A DNA stretch of 64,000 nucleotides from Enterococcus_K sp051713825 (GTDB taxonomy: Bacteria > Bacillota > Bacilli > Lactobacillales > Enterococcaceae). Positions 1 to 8,715 of the stretch are shown here, piece after piece. The stretch covers positions 806,001-870,000 of the forward strand of contig NZ_JBIOQR010000001.1 of assembly GCF_051713825.1 (NCBI RefSeq), given 5' to 3'. The notes below the pieces were generated by a model. The model saw only the letters and a list, made by a program, of their open reading frames with translations, had not been told where the DNA came from and did no database searches. The first letter of the stretch is position 1. The number at the start of each line of letters is the position of its first letter. The translations under genes and the position numbers were made by a program.

Positions 1-371
1 TGAAGTTGATTAATGTCGTTAGTCATCCGTGTAATCAAGGTGTCAGTTCCAAAATGATTGAGTTCAGAATGAGAAAATGTATTGATTTTTTTCATCAGCT
101 GGTTTCTAAGTTCCGTACCAAATCCTTGAGAAGCAATTGAAGCGTAATATTGACAGGTGATGGCAAAAACCAGTCCTAAAGCAGACATTACAACCATCCA
201 CAAGCTCATCTGAATGACCGTTGACCGATCGTTTAGCTGGATCCCTTTATCCACGAGCCGTGCCATTAATAAAGGTAAAATAAGTTCAAAAACAGCTTCC
301 AAAAATTTAAAAACTGGACCCAGAATGATTTCTTTTCGGTAATTTTTCGCAAAACGTAGTAATTTAATCAT
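1..371 (-). CDS. ABC exporter (permease-ATPase half), N-terminal part
   Basis: Only the first 123 codons lie in the window; the gene runs off the left edge. The minus-strand reading from ATG at 371 begins MIKLLRFAKNYRKEIILG, followed by hydrophobic segments and a TRMTND-type stretch, as in the transmembrane domain of heterodimeric multidrug exporters such as EfrA/LmrC. A GGAGG ribosome site lies 7 bases before the ATG. The ATPase domain would be outside the window. Family membership is inferred from this N-terminus only; the transported substrate cannot be told. Confidence 0.75.
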   Translation of the reverse strand, partial: MIKLLRFAKNYRKEIILGPVFKFLEAVFELILPLLMARLVDKGIQLNDRSTVIQMSLWMVVMSALGLVFAITCQYYASIASQGFGTELRNQLMKKINTFSHSELNHFGTDTLITRMTNDINQL

Positions 372-648
372 ATATTTCCTCCACTACTTTTTTTCGTCTA
401 TTGTTGAATACCTCAGCGTTCACTAAAAAGAGGCGGTTTTCTTTTATCTTATAATAGAAGGAACTCGGTCAATTCATAGATAGTCTGATTGGAAATATCC
501 AGGTTGAGGGAATTCCTTTGTTTATTGTATCCCAATCGCTTCTTTAGATAAAGCAAAGGGATAGTTTTTTTTGTTCTGAGTAGGGATTTTATCTGAACTT
601 TGTTACAATGTAGGGTGTCTATAAATAAAATTAAGAAAGAGGACTTGT
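372..648. other. Divergent intergenic region, no gene seen
   Basis: This AT-rich stretch lies between the divergent ABC exporter and the CmpB-type gene. It must hold promoters for both, but I see no clear consensus pair, RNA or repeat. Confidence 0.4.
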
Positions 649-1527
649 ATGCAAGAGTTTATCAGAATCGTGCTATTATTTTTTCTATACTCCTTTGTCG
701 GTTGGCTTTGGGAGACGGTCTACTGTTCTTTAAAGGCCAAACAATTTGTCTATCGAGGATTTTTAGTTGGCCCAATTACACCTATTTATGGTTTCGGTAT
801 TTTAGGCGTATTATATTTTATTGAGCCGTTTCAAAAGAATCTAGTGTTGTTGTATGTCCTTTCGACGCTATTGGTGACAATTTTGGAATACATCACCAGT
901 TATGCATTAGAAAAACTATTTCATGCGACGTGGTGGGATTATCATGATGTGCCCTTAAATTTGAATGGTCGAGTGGCGTTGCCGGTCTCTTTATTTTGGG
1001 GAATTGGCTGCGTCTTAATTGTCCGTGTGATTCACCCAAGAATGTTACTTTTAGAACAGTTTTTATCCGAAAGATTTAGCGTGTATTTACCTATGCTACT
1101 GTTAGTGATTACAGGAATTGATCTCGTCTATACGGTGGTGAATATGGCCGCCTTTAAGAAAGCAACGCAACAAATGGGTGAAGCCATCGAGGTGCGTAAA
1201 GCCGAGCTGCAAACGAGCTTTGATGAAACAAAAGGTGAGTTCACAAAAAAAGTCGAGGAAGCAAAAGAGAATGCGACCTCTCGTTTGGATCGGTTGGCTA
1301 GTGATGTGGCAAGCTATCGAAAAGAGAAATCAGATGGTCGAAGCGAGTGGTTACGTTCATTCCAAGAAAATCCTAAATTAAAAGCGAATTTACCTAAATT
1401 GAATCTTACACAACGTCGAGTCTTAAAAAGCTTTCCTAAGTTGAAACTAAATGATGTGAAAAATACAGAAGAGGTTCGTCAACTAGTTGAATTGTTGAAG
1501 ACTAAAAAGAAAGATAAAAGAAAGTAA
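649..1527 (+). CDS. CmpB-type (putative ABC-transporter type IV) membrane protein
   Basis: 292-residue membrane protein. The first ~175 residues have about five hydrophobic segments and the signatures FVGWLWETVYCS and RGFLVGPITPIYGFG, typical of the Pfam ABC_trans_CmpB (PF06541) family, whose molecular role is not established. The last ~110 residues are charged, coiled-coil-like and cytoplasmic, ending in a Lys-rich tail. An AAGAAAGAGG ribosome site precedes the ATG. The gene appears monocistronic. The family name comes from signature residues; transport function is not shown by anything here. Confidence 0.75.
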   Translation: MQEFIRIVLLFFLYSFVGWLWETVYCSLKAKQFVYRGFLVGPITPIYGFGILGVLYFIEPFQKNLVLLYVLSTLLVTILEYITSYALEKLFHATWWDYHDVPLNLNGRVALPVSLFWGIGCVLIVRVIHPRMLLLEQFLSERFSVYLPMLLLVITGIDLVYTVVNMAAFKKATQQMGEAIEVRKAELQTSFDETKGEFTKKVEEAKENATSRLDRLASDVASYRKEKSDGRSEWLRSFQENPKLKANLPKLNLTQRRVLKSFPKLKLNDVKNTEEVRQLVELLKTKKKDKRK

Positions 1528-1710
1528 GAGGCGGAATTACGCGTTTTTTATCTAGAGTTTGTGAAGATGTCATTGGACGTACATTCAAAAAACCATCCTT
1601 ATTTTGAAAATACAATAGCTATTTACATTGACTGGATAGGAATTGTCGCCTGTTTGTTTGTAAGACGAAGGTTAAAATCGTGTTACATAAATTGTGCATT
1701 TTTTTCAAAT

Positions 1711-1764
1711 TGTAACAAAATGTAATCTTTATGAAATATTTCTAGCCGTATTCATTTGTATAAT
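1711..1764 (+). promoter_or_regulatory. Promoter with WalR-like box upstream of the 3D-domain gene
   Basis: A TATAAT -10 lies at 1759-1764, with no good -35. Instead TGTAAC and TGTAAT half-sites sit at 1711-1726, just upstream of the -35 position, where an activator would bind. This resembles the WalR (YycF) box, two TGTWAH hexamers, but the gap here is 4 bases rather than the usual 5. Wall hydrolases with 3D or PcsB-like domains are classic WalR targets, which is why I mention it. Confidence 0.35.
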
Positions 1765-1801
1765 AGAAAGGGTGGAAATCATAGGAAAGGTGTTGGATTC
1801 A

Positions 1802-2998
1802 GTGAAAGCAAAAAAACTTAAGGCGATAGTAACCTTGTTTATTACAACAAACTTACTGTTCCCTATGTTTGCTAGTGCAGAATCGCTCGATACTTTAAAT
1901 GAAAAAGAGGGCGCAGCGATGCGTCAAGGGGAAGCAATCAGCCAACAGGTGCAAGCGACATTAGATGATGTCAACGCGAAGTACGCTGAGGTAGAGCAGC
2001 TGAAAGAAAAGATTTCTCAAAACGAGAGCTCTTTAAAAGAGGCGCAGAGCGAAATAGAAGTAACCGAACAAAATATTGAGAGACGTAAAGATGCGATGGC
2101 AGAACGTTTACAAGATATTCAGCTAAATGGTGGCGCAGAAAGAACGCTACAAGCTTTATTAGAAGCTGAGGACTTTGGTGACTTTTTCAATCGAGCATAC
2201 GGAATGTCTGTTATGCAAAATGCTGAAAAAGAAAAAGTAACTAGTTTAAATGAAGAAAAAACCAAACTAGAGAACTTACAAGCCGAAGTGAAAGCAACAC
2301 AAGCCACACTCAAAGATAACCAAACTGATCTTGAATCAGAGATGAAGGATTTGAATGGAAAAGTGAGTGGCTTAAAACAACAGCTTGCGGATAATCAAGC
2401 AGTTCTTTCGCAGATTGCTCAAAGCAAAGAAGTGGAAGAAGCAAGAATCCAAGCAGAAGCAGCTCGTAAAGAACGCGAAGCCAAAGAAGCTGCTGAAGCC
2501 AAAGCTGCACAAGAAAAAGCAGCTAAGGAAGCAGAAGAAGCAAATAAAGCAGCTAATGAAGGAAAACCAAGTACTGACACCGATAATAAGGGTTCAGATA
2601 CAGACAATGACAATTCCGGCACAACCAATCCACCTGCCAAACCAAATGATAATGGCAATTCTGGTGATACTGGGAATGGTGGCAACAATGGAGGAAACAC
2701 TGGAAATACAGGTGGCAAAACTATGCTGATGGAATCAACAGCCTACTCTTATTCAGAGCCCGGAGCTAGTTTCTATACAGCAACAGGAATTGATCTTCGT
2801 CAAAATCCAATGGTGATTGCGGTTGATCCAAGTGTCATTCCATTAGGATCAGTTGTTGAAGTCCAAGGATATGGTGTGGCAATTGCTGGAGATACCGGTG
2901 GCGCAATTAAAGGTCACATTATTGATGTGCATTTCCCAACAAGAGATCAATGTTATGCCTGGGGACGTCGTTATAATGTGCAAGTAACAGTGATGTAA
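1802..2998 (+). CDS. Secreted PcsB-like coiled-coil protein with C-terminal 3D domain
   Basis: Probable wall-remodelling protein of 398 residues, acting outside the cell. I chose GTG 1802, not the longer frame from 1694, because AGGAAAGG (1783-1790) lies 11 bases upstream and a signal peptide (KAKKLKAIVTLFITTNLL, ending near FASA) then starts at residue 2. Residues ~30-230 form a long coiled coil like PcsB/CwlO-type proteins; ~230-310 is an Ala/Glu/Lys then Gly/Asn/Asp-rich linker; the last ~85 residues are a 3D domain with the diagnostic GDTGGAIKG and HIIDVHFP motifs seen in YocH/MltA-fold muralytic enzymes. A strong terminator follows. The exact bond cut is unknown. Confidence 0.85.
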   Translation: MKAKKLKAIVTLFITTNLLFPMFASAESLDTLNEKEGAAMRQGEAISQQVQATLDDVNAKYAEVEQLKEKISQNESSLKEAQSEIEVTEQNIERRKDAMAERLQDIQLNGGAERTLQALLEAEDFGDFFNRAYGMSVMQNAEKEKVTSLNEEKTKLENLQAEVKATQATLKDNQTDLESEMKDLNGKVSGLKQQLADNQAVLSQIAQSKEVEEARIQAEAARKEREAKEAAEAKAAQEKAAKEAEEANKAANEGKPSTDTDNKGSDTDNDNSGTTNPPAKPNDNGNSGDTGNGGNNGGNTGNTGGKTMLMESTAYSYSEPGASFYTATGIDLRQNPMVIAVDPSVIPLGSVVEVQGYGVAIAGDTGGAIKGHIIDVHFPTRDQCYAWGRRYNVQVTVM

Positions 2999-3028
2999 AC
3001 AGCAGTTATTCGAATTAAATAAATGATG

Positions 3029-3066
3029 CTCCTCAAAATTGGTAACACAATTTTGAGGAGTTTTTT
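3029..3066 (+). terminator. Rho-independent terminator after the 3D-domain gene
   Basis: Perfect 12-base-pair stem (CTCCTCAAAATT with AATTTTGAGGAG) around an 8-base loop, followed by six T. The AT-rich stem could also work on the minus strand. Confidence 0.9.
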
Positions 3067-3299
3067 CTATGTCCTAGTTCAAATACTTCTTTAAAATAAT
3101 TTAGCTGAAATCGTTGAGTAAGTCCCCCAATTTAGAATGGAAAGAATAACAAAAAATAGGACTGTTTAATCTGTCAGAAATATGAATGGAATATTAATTA
3201 CGGGCGCTTTTTTATAAAAGAAATTAATTCATAAAAAAACGTTCGTTACTCATATTTTTTTTGATATAATCGAAAAGAAGTCAGAGGGAGGGAATGAGT

Positions 3300-3704
3300 A
3301 TGAAAAAAACTTGGCTATTCGTTTTAGGTTTGGTTGTGACAATCGGTTTAGTCGGTTGTAGTGCTAAAGAGAAGACGAGTGACGATGAGAAGCAAGTAAC
3401 TGCCGTCGTCTATGAGTATGTAAAAGAAAAATCGAAAAAACAAGGAGCAGACACACCACGTTTTGTCGAGGATAAGTCTAATGCGACAGTCTATGATGGA
3501 GAAGAGGATGATGCGTATTACATCTTGCTAGAGAAAATGAAAAAAGAGAACCGAACAGAAAGCGTTGACTACCATTTATATAAAGTTGAAAAAGACAAAA
3601 AAGCAAAATATGTTGCTGATAATGTCTCAGAAGCTGATCGCCATGAAGTCGGTCTGGATTCACTGAAAAAACTCTACGAAGTAAAAAATGTTGAGCTTCA
3701 GTAA
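3300..3704 (+). CDS. Small secreted lipoprotein, function unknown
   Basis: 134 residues, starting MKKTWLFVLGLVVTIG and reaching a lipobox LVGC near residue 20, so it should be lipidated and held on the outer face of the membrane. ATG 3300 is preferred over ATG 3294 because the GAGGGAGG ribosome site (3284-3291) is then 8 rather than 2 bases away. The mature part is strongly charged and has no motif I recognise. A TATAAT lies at 3265-3270. The gene stands alone. A crossover-like motif (3237-3248) lies just upstream of its promoter, see findings. Confidence 0.75.
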   Translation: MKKTWLFVLGLVVTIGLVGCSAKEKTSDDEKQVTAVVYEYVKEKSKKQGADTPRFVEDKSNATVYDGEEDDAYYILLEKMKKENRTESVDYHLYKVEKDKKAKYVADNVSEADRHEVGLDSLKKLYEVKNVELQ

Positions 3705-3802
3705 GAACTCAAAGAGAAGTGGGGCCAATAGATAGAAAAATTATTTATTTTGTGTAATCTGTAATTTTTAGAGCGCCTGTATATATACATAAAGGAGACT
3801 GG

Positions 3803-3834
3803 AACAACCTTTCGTCTGAAGGGTTGTTTTTTTC
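3803..3834 (+). terminator. Terminator-like hairpin
   Basis: AACAACCTTT pairs with AAGGGTTGTT (one G-U pair) and is followed by a T run. It lies about 100 bases past the lipoprotein and probably ends its transcript. The rest of 3705-4154 shows no gene; it is AT-rich leader for the recombinase. Confidence 0.75.
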
Positions 3835-4154
3835 TTTGGAAAGGTGGAGTTTCTATCCATTATCTTGTTGTATAAGGGACTGATGAAAGGAATGATTCAA
3901 AAATCTTTTCGAGACATTTGTTATTGCTATTCATAAGTAATAAAAACATTTATACTGCTTTTTTGGATGATTTATCTAAGAGTAAAAAATTCTTAGTAGA
4001 TGGGATTCGTGTAGCTAGGAAAAATTCAGAATGTTATGGTTCATTTTCTTGTGGAAGGCGTTAAAGCGGCGCAAGAAAATATCGCCGAATTCTCTATGAG
4101 ACAATAGTATTTGCAATCATTGAATACGAAAAATTTAGAGGAGGAATCTGTCAT

Positions 4155-4736
4155 ATGAGCAAGACAGTGGCATATGCCCGTACCAGCACAAGCAAACAAG
4201 ATTTAGGAATTGAGGTACAATTAGAGGCGTTTAGAATCTACGAACCTGATAAGATATTTCAAGAACAAGTCTCTGGAAGGAAAGAAGATAGAGAGGAGTT
4301 AGCTAAGGCATTCAGTAGTTTGGAGACTGGAGACACATTTCTGATTTACCGAATCGACCGATTAAGCAGAAGTGTTCGTCAATTAATTAATTTGGAGGCT
4401 GACTTGCGTGAGAAAAACATTCATCTGAAGATTATTCATGAAAATATCGATACAGCAACTGTAATGGGTAGGTTAGTTTTTAATATTTTAGCAACTTTTG
4501 CAGAGATGGAAAGTGAGAATGTATCGATGCGAACGCGTTCTGCTTTACAAGAACTCAAGAAAAAAGGGGTTAAACTCGGGAATAAAGGGTTAGATAAGAA
4601 AACGATAGTGGAGATTGTCGACCTTTATGAAAATAGTAGTCTTACCCAACGCGAAATAGCTGAAAAATGTCATGTTTGTACAAGAACTGTTTATAATGTT
4701 GCGAAAAGAAATAAACTGATAAGAAAATGCTTATAG
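4155..4736 (+). CDS. Serine recombinase (resolvase/invertase family)
   Basis: 193 residues. The N-terminal catalytic domain starts VAYARTSTSKQDLG with Ser ~9 as expected nucleophile, and keeps FLIYRIDRLSRS and the IDTATVMGRLVFNILATFAE / E-x-x-x-x-x-RT block typical of small serine recombinases (Hin/Pin invertases and Tn3-type resolvases). The C-terminal ~45 residues form a helix-turn-helix (LTQREIAEKCHVCTRTVYN). GAGGAGG precedes the ATG. No transposase of a Tn3 type is near. Immediately downstream are two inverted copies of an AAACG-AA-CGTTT site, which favours a local site-specific inversion or resolution role. Family is sure; invertase versus resolvase is inference. Confidence 0.9.
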   Translation: MSKTVAYARTSTSKQDLGIEVQLEAFRIYEPDKIFQEQVSGRKEDREELAKAFSSLETGDTFLIYRIDRLSRSVRQLINLEADLREKNIHLKIIHENIDTATVMGRLVFNILATFAEMESENVSMRTRSALQELKKKGVKLGNKGLDKKTIVEIVDLYENSSLTQREIAEKCHVCTRTVYNVAKRNKLIRKCL

Positions 4737-4789
4737 AATCTTTGTCTTTATAGAGAAATGTGGTAACATATCTATGTTGTGTTATTAGG

Positions 4790-4921
4790 AAGAACCAAAC
4801 GAACGTTTAGTACGAGTGAACGGATAAAATTATTATATACATACAGAAGTTGATTTGATGGGATTCATCTAACCATTCGAATCATCTTTTTTTTGGTGTG
4901 TTAAACGTTCGTTCGGTTCTT
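4790..4921. repeat. Inverted repeat pair: candidate recombinase crossover sites enclosing a hairpin
   Basis: Two 20-base arms (4790-4809 and 4902-4921) are inverted copies with one mismatch and enclose 92 bases. Inside each arm is a dyad AAACG/CGTTT (right arm AAACG/CGTTC) around a two-base core, AA or TT, the architecture of serine invertase sites such as hix. The enclosed DNA holds an imperfect hairpin followed by eight T (about 4850-4895). The arms sit 54 bases after the recombinase stop codon. Confidence 0.6.
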
Positions 4922-5240
4922 AAAAGAAAGAAGAATAGTTCAGCCCTATCTATTAAAAATGGAGGTTATAAGCAAATGCAACGAAGATATTTCTAGGTTT
5001 ATAGCAAAAAAGGTAGCGTTGAAAATAACGTGAACTTTTTTAAAACAAAAAATCAGGACAGAATTAGCTAAGTAAAGGGGAGTAGAGGAGGAAAAACATT
5101 AAATATAAGCAAGGTTATGTGAATTAGACGTTTTTTTTGTCAATTATGTATGATAAAATGTCATAAGAGTTATTTGCGTTGATGTTTGAATCAATTTCAT
5201 AATTAGTTCTTTATAGAAGACAAACACTCGACCAATTTAA
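4922..5240. other. Gene-free stretch with a possible truncated small ORF
   Basis: GGAGG at about 4961 is followed by an ATG at 4976 reading MQRRYF and then an in-frame TAG; beyond the stop the frame stays open for about 24 codons to a TAA. It may be a decayed small gene. Nothing else is recognised. Confidence 0.25.
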
Positions 5241-5246
5241 AAAAAT

Positions 5247-6400
5247 TTTTTTTATTAAGCGGCTATTTTTTTTTGTAATTGATGGATCGTAAATTTTGTT
5301 GCATTATAAATCAATTGAATTAGCTGATGTTCTGCGTTTACTCTTTTGCCTTGAAAATGATTCGTATCATTGAGCTGAAACGAGCGTTTCAAATAAGCGT
5401 TGACTCGTTCAACTGCTGTTCGCAACTAATAAATTTTATTCCATTCGTTCCTCGACCGAGGCGGGCATAGCCACGAAAATTTTTTGTTTACTTAATCTTT
5501 TGTACTTTTTGACAGAGTCCTTCTTTCTTTAGTGGACATTCTTGACAATACGCTTTCGGGCGTACATATTTTAATACGCATATCGCTTGCCATAGCTGTT
5601 ATAGAGGTAACTTTCTTCAATTAAGCAGGTTAGCGCAAAGTACTTATCTATTGTACTGTCGCCCTTTGCAAAGCGTTTAAGTGGTAGGATGGGTTCAAGT
5701 CTCAGTGTATATGCTTCTTCGTAAATGGCTGTTGCATCATGTCATTTATATAAAATCGCATACACTCCGGTACTTCCAAGCAAAAAGACACTTCGCATGA
5801 AAGGAATTGCAACAGACAAGTTAGATACAAAGACACTCATCGTTAGTGTAGACAAAATGTATTGAATATGGCTAGATACAGCTAGATGGACTTCGTACCC
5901 CAAACAATAATTATGTTTTCCTTCACAGCTGGCTTTGGTCACCCCCATTGGATGAGGAGGAAGCTCGTTTAAGAGGGCTTCTGTTGGTAACAATTGCTGC
6001 AAAACAGTGCTCATCAGTTTCTTGTCTTTTATTTTTCGATGACTCGTATGAGTAACCACTTCTGTTGTGTCAAACGAAACAGGTTAGGTAAGCACAGGAA
6101 CTTCTTGATTAATTGTTTGAAAGAGTTCTTATGTTAGGCTCTCTCTAATAGCATAATATTTTCTGAAAGTATGGTGAGCACGCGAGAGGCTGTTGATTTA
6201 GAAGGGACGACTTTAGAATATAAAAAGAATGAGCTTAGTTTGAAGGGAAAGTCTTCTTCTGGACGTCGAATCGGCTCATTCATTGTGGTTACTTGCTCTA
6301 AAAATTGCGTCAAAACAGCACGAATAAGACTTTCATAATGGCACTCAACAGCTGCTAAAATATCTAACTTAAAAAGCGTAGGTTGTTGCGTAATGGTCAT
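5247..6400 (-). pseudogene. Decayed DDE transposase (IS1182/IS5-like group)
   Basis: Read on the minus strand from an ATG near 6400 (with AAGGAGAGG before it), the DNA shows pieces of one transposase in order across several frames. They are a start MTITQQPTLFKLD, a central GYEVHLAVSS block, AYCQECPLKKEGLCQK (a cysteine cluster), ARLGRGTN, and a C-terminal TAVERVNAYLKRSFQLND followed by LIYNATKFTIHQLQ. The C-terminal block is characteristic of DDE transposases of the IS1182/IS5 kind. Multiple stops and frameshifts separate the pieces, so it cannot make an active enzyme. IS ends were not identified. Confidence 0.6.
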
Positions 6401-6470
6401 AGGGAGCCTCTCCTTATGATAACGTACCCTTAGCAGACTAACTAATTGTGACACATGGGGAGGCTCTTTT

Positions 6471-6802
6471 TTCTATGCTTATGAATCCCTCTGTAGTAAG
6501 TGCTTATAATTATGAAATTGATTCATCTGAGTAACTAGGTTAAAATCTTTATATAATTTAAGAGAACCTATACACATCAGGTTAATAACGATTGTTTTGG
6601 AACAGGTCACTGATAGTGTGTTGTTAAATGCTATAGGTGTATATAAAAAAATAGATGACTAAAATATTAACAAAATGTACATATACACCGGAGAAGACAG
6701 TTGGTCTAAGTCTATAGTTTAAAGTGCAGATATAATATCGTAAGAATGGAATTTAGGTATCAACATTTGAAAGTTGAAATAGTTTTTTGGAGGAGTATTT
6801 AA
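6471..6802 (+). other. Leader region of the exopolysaccharide operon
   Basis: No ORF is evident. A TATAAT at 6731-6736 is the best -10 candidate for the operon starting at 6803; no convincing -35 lies 16-18 bases upstream of it. The long AT-rich leader may carry regulation I cannot see. Confidence 0.4.
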
Positions 6803-7486
6803 ATGAATGAAGAGAATGAAGATGTTAGCGTTGAAAGACCCAAACAGAACAGCTCGGGTAAAATGATATCGTATCTGTTTTGTAAAAGACTTCTAGATAT
6901 CATAGGGGGATTAGTTGGTGTCATTTTAATTTTACTAGTTTATCTGATTCTTTTTGTGCCATATAAGTTTGGGAATGATAAAGGAGAGATATTCTTTAAG
7001 CAAAAACGAGTTGGAAAAAAGGGGAAAATATTCTATGTTTATAAATTTCGCTCAATGAAAGTTGACGCAGATGCTATTTTAAGAAAAAATGAATATCTAT
7101 ATAAAAAATATATAGAAAATGATTATAAGTTGGAAGCAGATGAGGATCCACGTATAACTAAATTGGGTCTTTTTATTCGAAAGTATAGTATTGATGAAAT
7201 TCCACAGTTTATTAATGTACTAAAAGGCGATATGAGCTTAGTTGGACCAAGACCAATTGTTGTTGAAGAGCTAAATGAATATGAAAGATTGTCTCAAAAA
7301 GAGCAATTTCTATCTATGAAGCCAGGGATTACTGGGGTTTGGCAAACATCTGGCAGAAGTACTATTGGCTATCCTGAAAGAGTAGACTTGGAAACTAGCT
7401 ATTCAAAAAATACAAGTATTATTTTTGATTTGAAAATTATTTTTAAGACTTTTTATAAAGTGTTAAAAAAAGAAGGAGCGTATTAA
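6803..7486 (+). CDS. Undecaprenyl-phosphate sugar-1-phosphate transferase (priming enzyme)
   Basis: Starts exopolysaccharide repeat-unit synthesis by moving a sugar-1-phosphate onto the lipid carrier at the cytoplasmic membrane face. The 227-residue protein is the short, single-membrane-segment form (hydrophobic segment ~30-52) of the bacterial sugar transferase family PF02397. It keeps KRLLDI near the N-terminus, VYKFRSM, DEIPQF and LVGPRP, and the C-terminal PGITGVWQ motif. GGAGG precedes the ATG. It is first in a nine-gene same-strand operon. Which sugar is transferred cannot be read from sequence. Confidence 0.92.
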   Translation: MNEENEDVSVERPKQNSSGKMISYLFCKRLLDIIGGLVGVILILLVYLILFVPYKFGNDKGEIFFKQKRVGKKGKIFYVYKFRSMKVDADAILRKNEYLYKKYIENDYKLEADEDPRITKLGLFIRKYSIDEIPQFINVLKGDMSLVGPRPIVVEELNEYERLSQKEQFLSMKPGITGVWQTSGRSTIGYPERVDLETSYSKNTSIIFDLKIIFKTFYKVLKKEGAY

Positions 7487-7489
7487 AGA

Positions 7490-8245
7490 GTGCCTAGTAT
7501 TAAAATTATGGTTGTAACACATAAAGACAGTCCTATGCCAAAGGATAGTGACTTATATGTACCAACAATTGTGGGACGCAACAAAAAAAAATTGAACTAT
7601 AAGGTATTTTATAGAGATGATAGCGGTGATAACATAAGCGAGAAAAATGAAAACTACTGTGAATTAACTGCGATGTATTGGGCATGGAAAAATTTGGATG
7701 CTGATTACATAGGGGTTGTTCATTACAGAAGATTTTTTATGTCAAGAGACAATAAAAATAATATTGCCCCAAAAGAAGAGTTGTTATCTTTGTTCAATGA
7801 GGTAGATGTACTGTTGCCAAAAAAAAGGAATTATTTTATTGAAAATATGTGGAGTCATTATAAACACAATCATAATATCCAAGATTTAATTAAAACGAAA
7901 GGAATTATTGAACGCAAGTATCCTGAATTTCTCGCATCATTTGAAAAAGTCGAGAAACAAAAATCAAGTCATAGATTTAATATGTTTGTTATGCGTAAGG
8001 AAATGTTTCATGAGTATGCCGAATGGCTGTTTGATATTTTGTTTGCGTTAGAAGAAGAAATCGATACTAGTGAGTATGACCCGTATCAAAAAAGAGTATT
8101 TGGGTTTATTTCTGAGAGACTACTAGATGTATGGGTTGAACAACAAAAAGTTAACTATCGAGAGATTCCTTATAAATTTACTGAGAGACAGAATTGGTTA
8201 AAAAAAGGTAGTAAGTTTGTAAAAAATAAAATTGTAAATGAGTGA
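7490..8245 (+). CDS. DUF4422 glycosyltransferase-like protein
   Basis: 251 residues starting at GTG 7490, three bases after the previous stop, with AAGGAG just upstream. The signature IKIMVVTHKDSPMP at the N-terminus and AMYWAWKN...YIGVVHYRRFF at ~60-80 match DUF4422 proteins (PF14393), found almost only in capsule and exopolysaccharide loci and taken to be glycosyltransferases. The role here is inferred from family and operon. Donor and acceptor are unknown. Confidence 0.82.
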   Translation: MPSIKIMVVTHKDSPMPKDSDLYVPTIVGRNKKKLNYKVFYRDDSGDNISEKNENYCELTAMYWAWKNLDADYIGVVHYRRFFMSRDNKNNIAPKEELLSLFNEVDVLLPKKRNYFIENMWSHYKHNHNIQDLIKTKGIIERKYPEFLASFEKVEKQKSSHRFNMFVMRKEMFHEYAEWLFDILFALEEEIDTSEYDPYQKRVFGFISERLLDVWVEQQKVNYREIPYKFTERQNWLKKGSKFVKNKIVNE

Positions 8246-8253
8246 GGTACGAC

Positions 8254-8703
8254 ATGAAAAAGTATGATGTTGGATTTACAGCAGGAACGTATGATATGTT
8301 TCATGTAGGGCATTTACATCTGTTGAAATCTGCAAAGATGATGTGTAATAAGTTGATAGTAGGTATAAATGAGGACGCTCTTGTAGAAAATTATAAAAAT
8401 AAAACACCGCTTATAAGCGAAAATGACCGTCTTGAAATTGTTTCTGCAATAAAATATGTAGATGAAGTTCACTTGATGAATAATTTGGACAAAATTGATG
8501 CTTATGATAAATTTAAATTTGATGTTGTTTTTATAGGGTCAGATTATAAAAATTCTCAGAGGTATAAAGATGCAAAAGAAGCATTAACAAAAAAAGGAGT
8601 AAGTTTGGAGTTTTTACAGTATACTGAGCATGTATCGTCAACTATTTTATCAAAAAAAATAATTGATAGTGAGCTAAATAGGAAGTATCATAAACTGGAT
8701 TAG
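8254..8703 (+). CDS. Cytidylyltransferase (TagD-like nucleotidyltransferase)
   Basis: 149 residues. ATG 8254 is preferred over an upstream GTG at 8242 because the GAGTGAGGT ribosome site then has normal spacing. The N-terminus AGTYDMFHVGHLHLLKSA contains the HxGH nucleotide-binding motif of the glycerol-3-phosphate / choline-phosphate cytidylyltransferases. The C-terminal motif EHVSSTILSKKI replaces the RTEGISTTKI of TagD. Its partner is the LicD-type gene next door: an activated CDP-alcohol made here could be the donor for phosphoglycerol, phosphocholine or a similar group on the polysaccharide. The precise substrate is inference. Confidence 0.85.
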   Translation: MKKYDVGFTAGTYDMFHVGHLHLLKSAKMMCNKLIVGINEDALVENYKNKTPLISENDRLEIVSAIKYVDEVHLMNNLDKIDAYDKFKFDVVFIGSDYKNSQRYKDAKEALTKKGVSLEFLQYTEHVSSTILSKKIIDSELNRKYHKLD

Positions 8704-8715
8704 GAGATTGTTTAA

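Noticed and set aside
2419..2718. Minus-strand frames opposite the 3D-domain gene
   Set aside because: Low-complexity Pro/Leu/Ser-rich shadow of the Ala/Glu/Lys-rich linker, no ribosome site.
5742..6059. Minus-strand ORF of 105 codons as a separate gene
   Set aside because: It is one in-frame piece of the decayed transposase at 5.2-6.4 kb; flanking transposase blocks continue in other frames.
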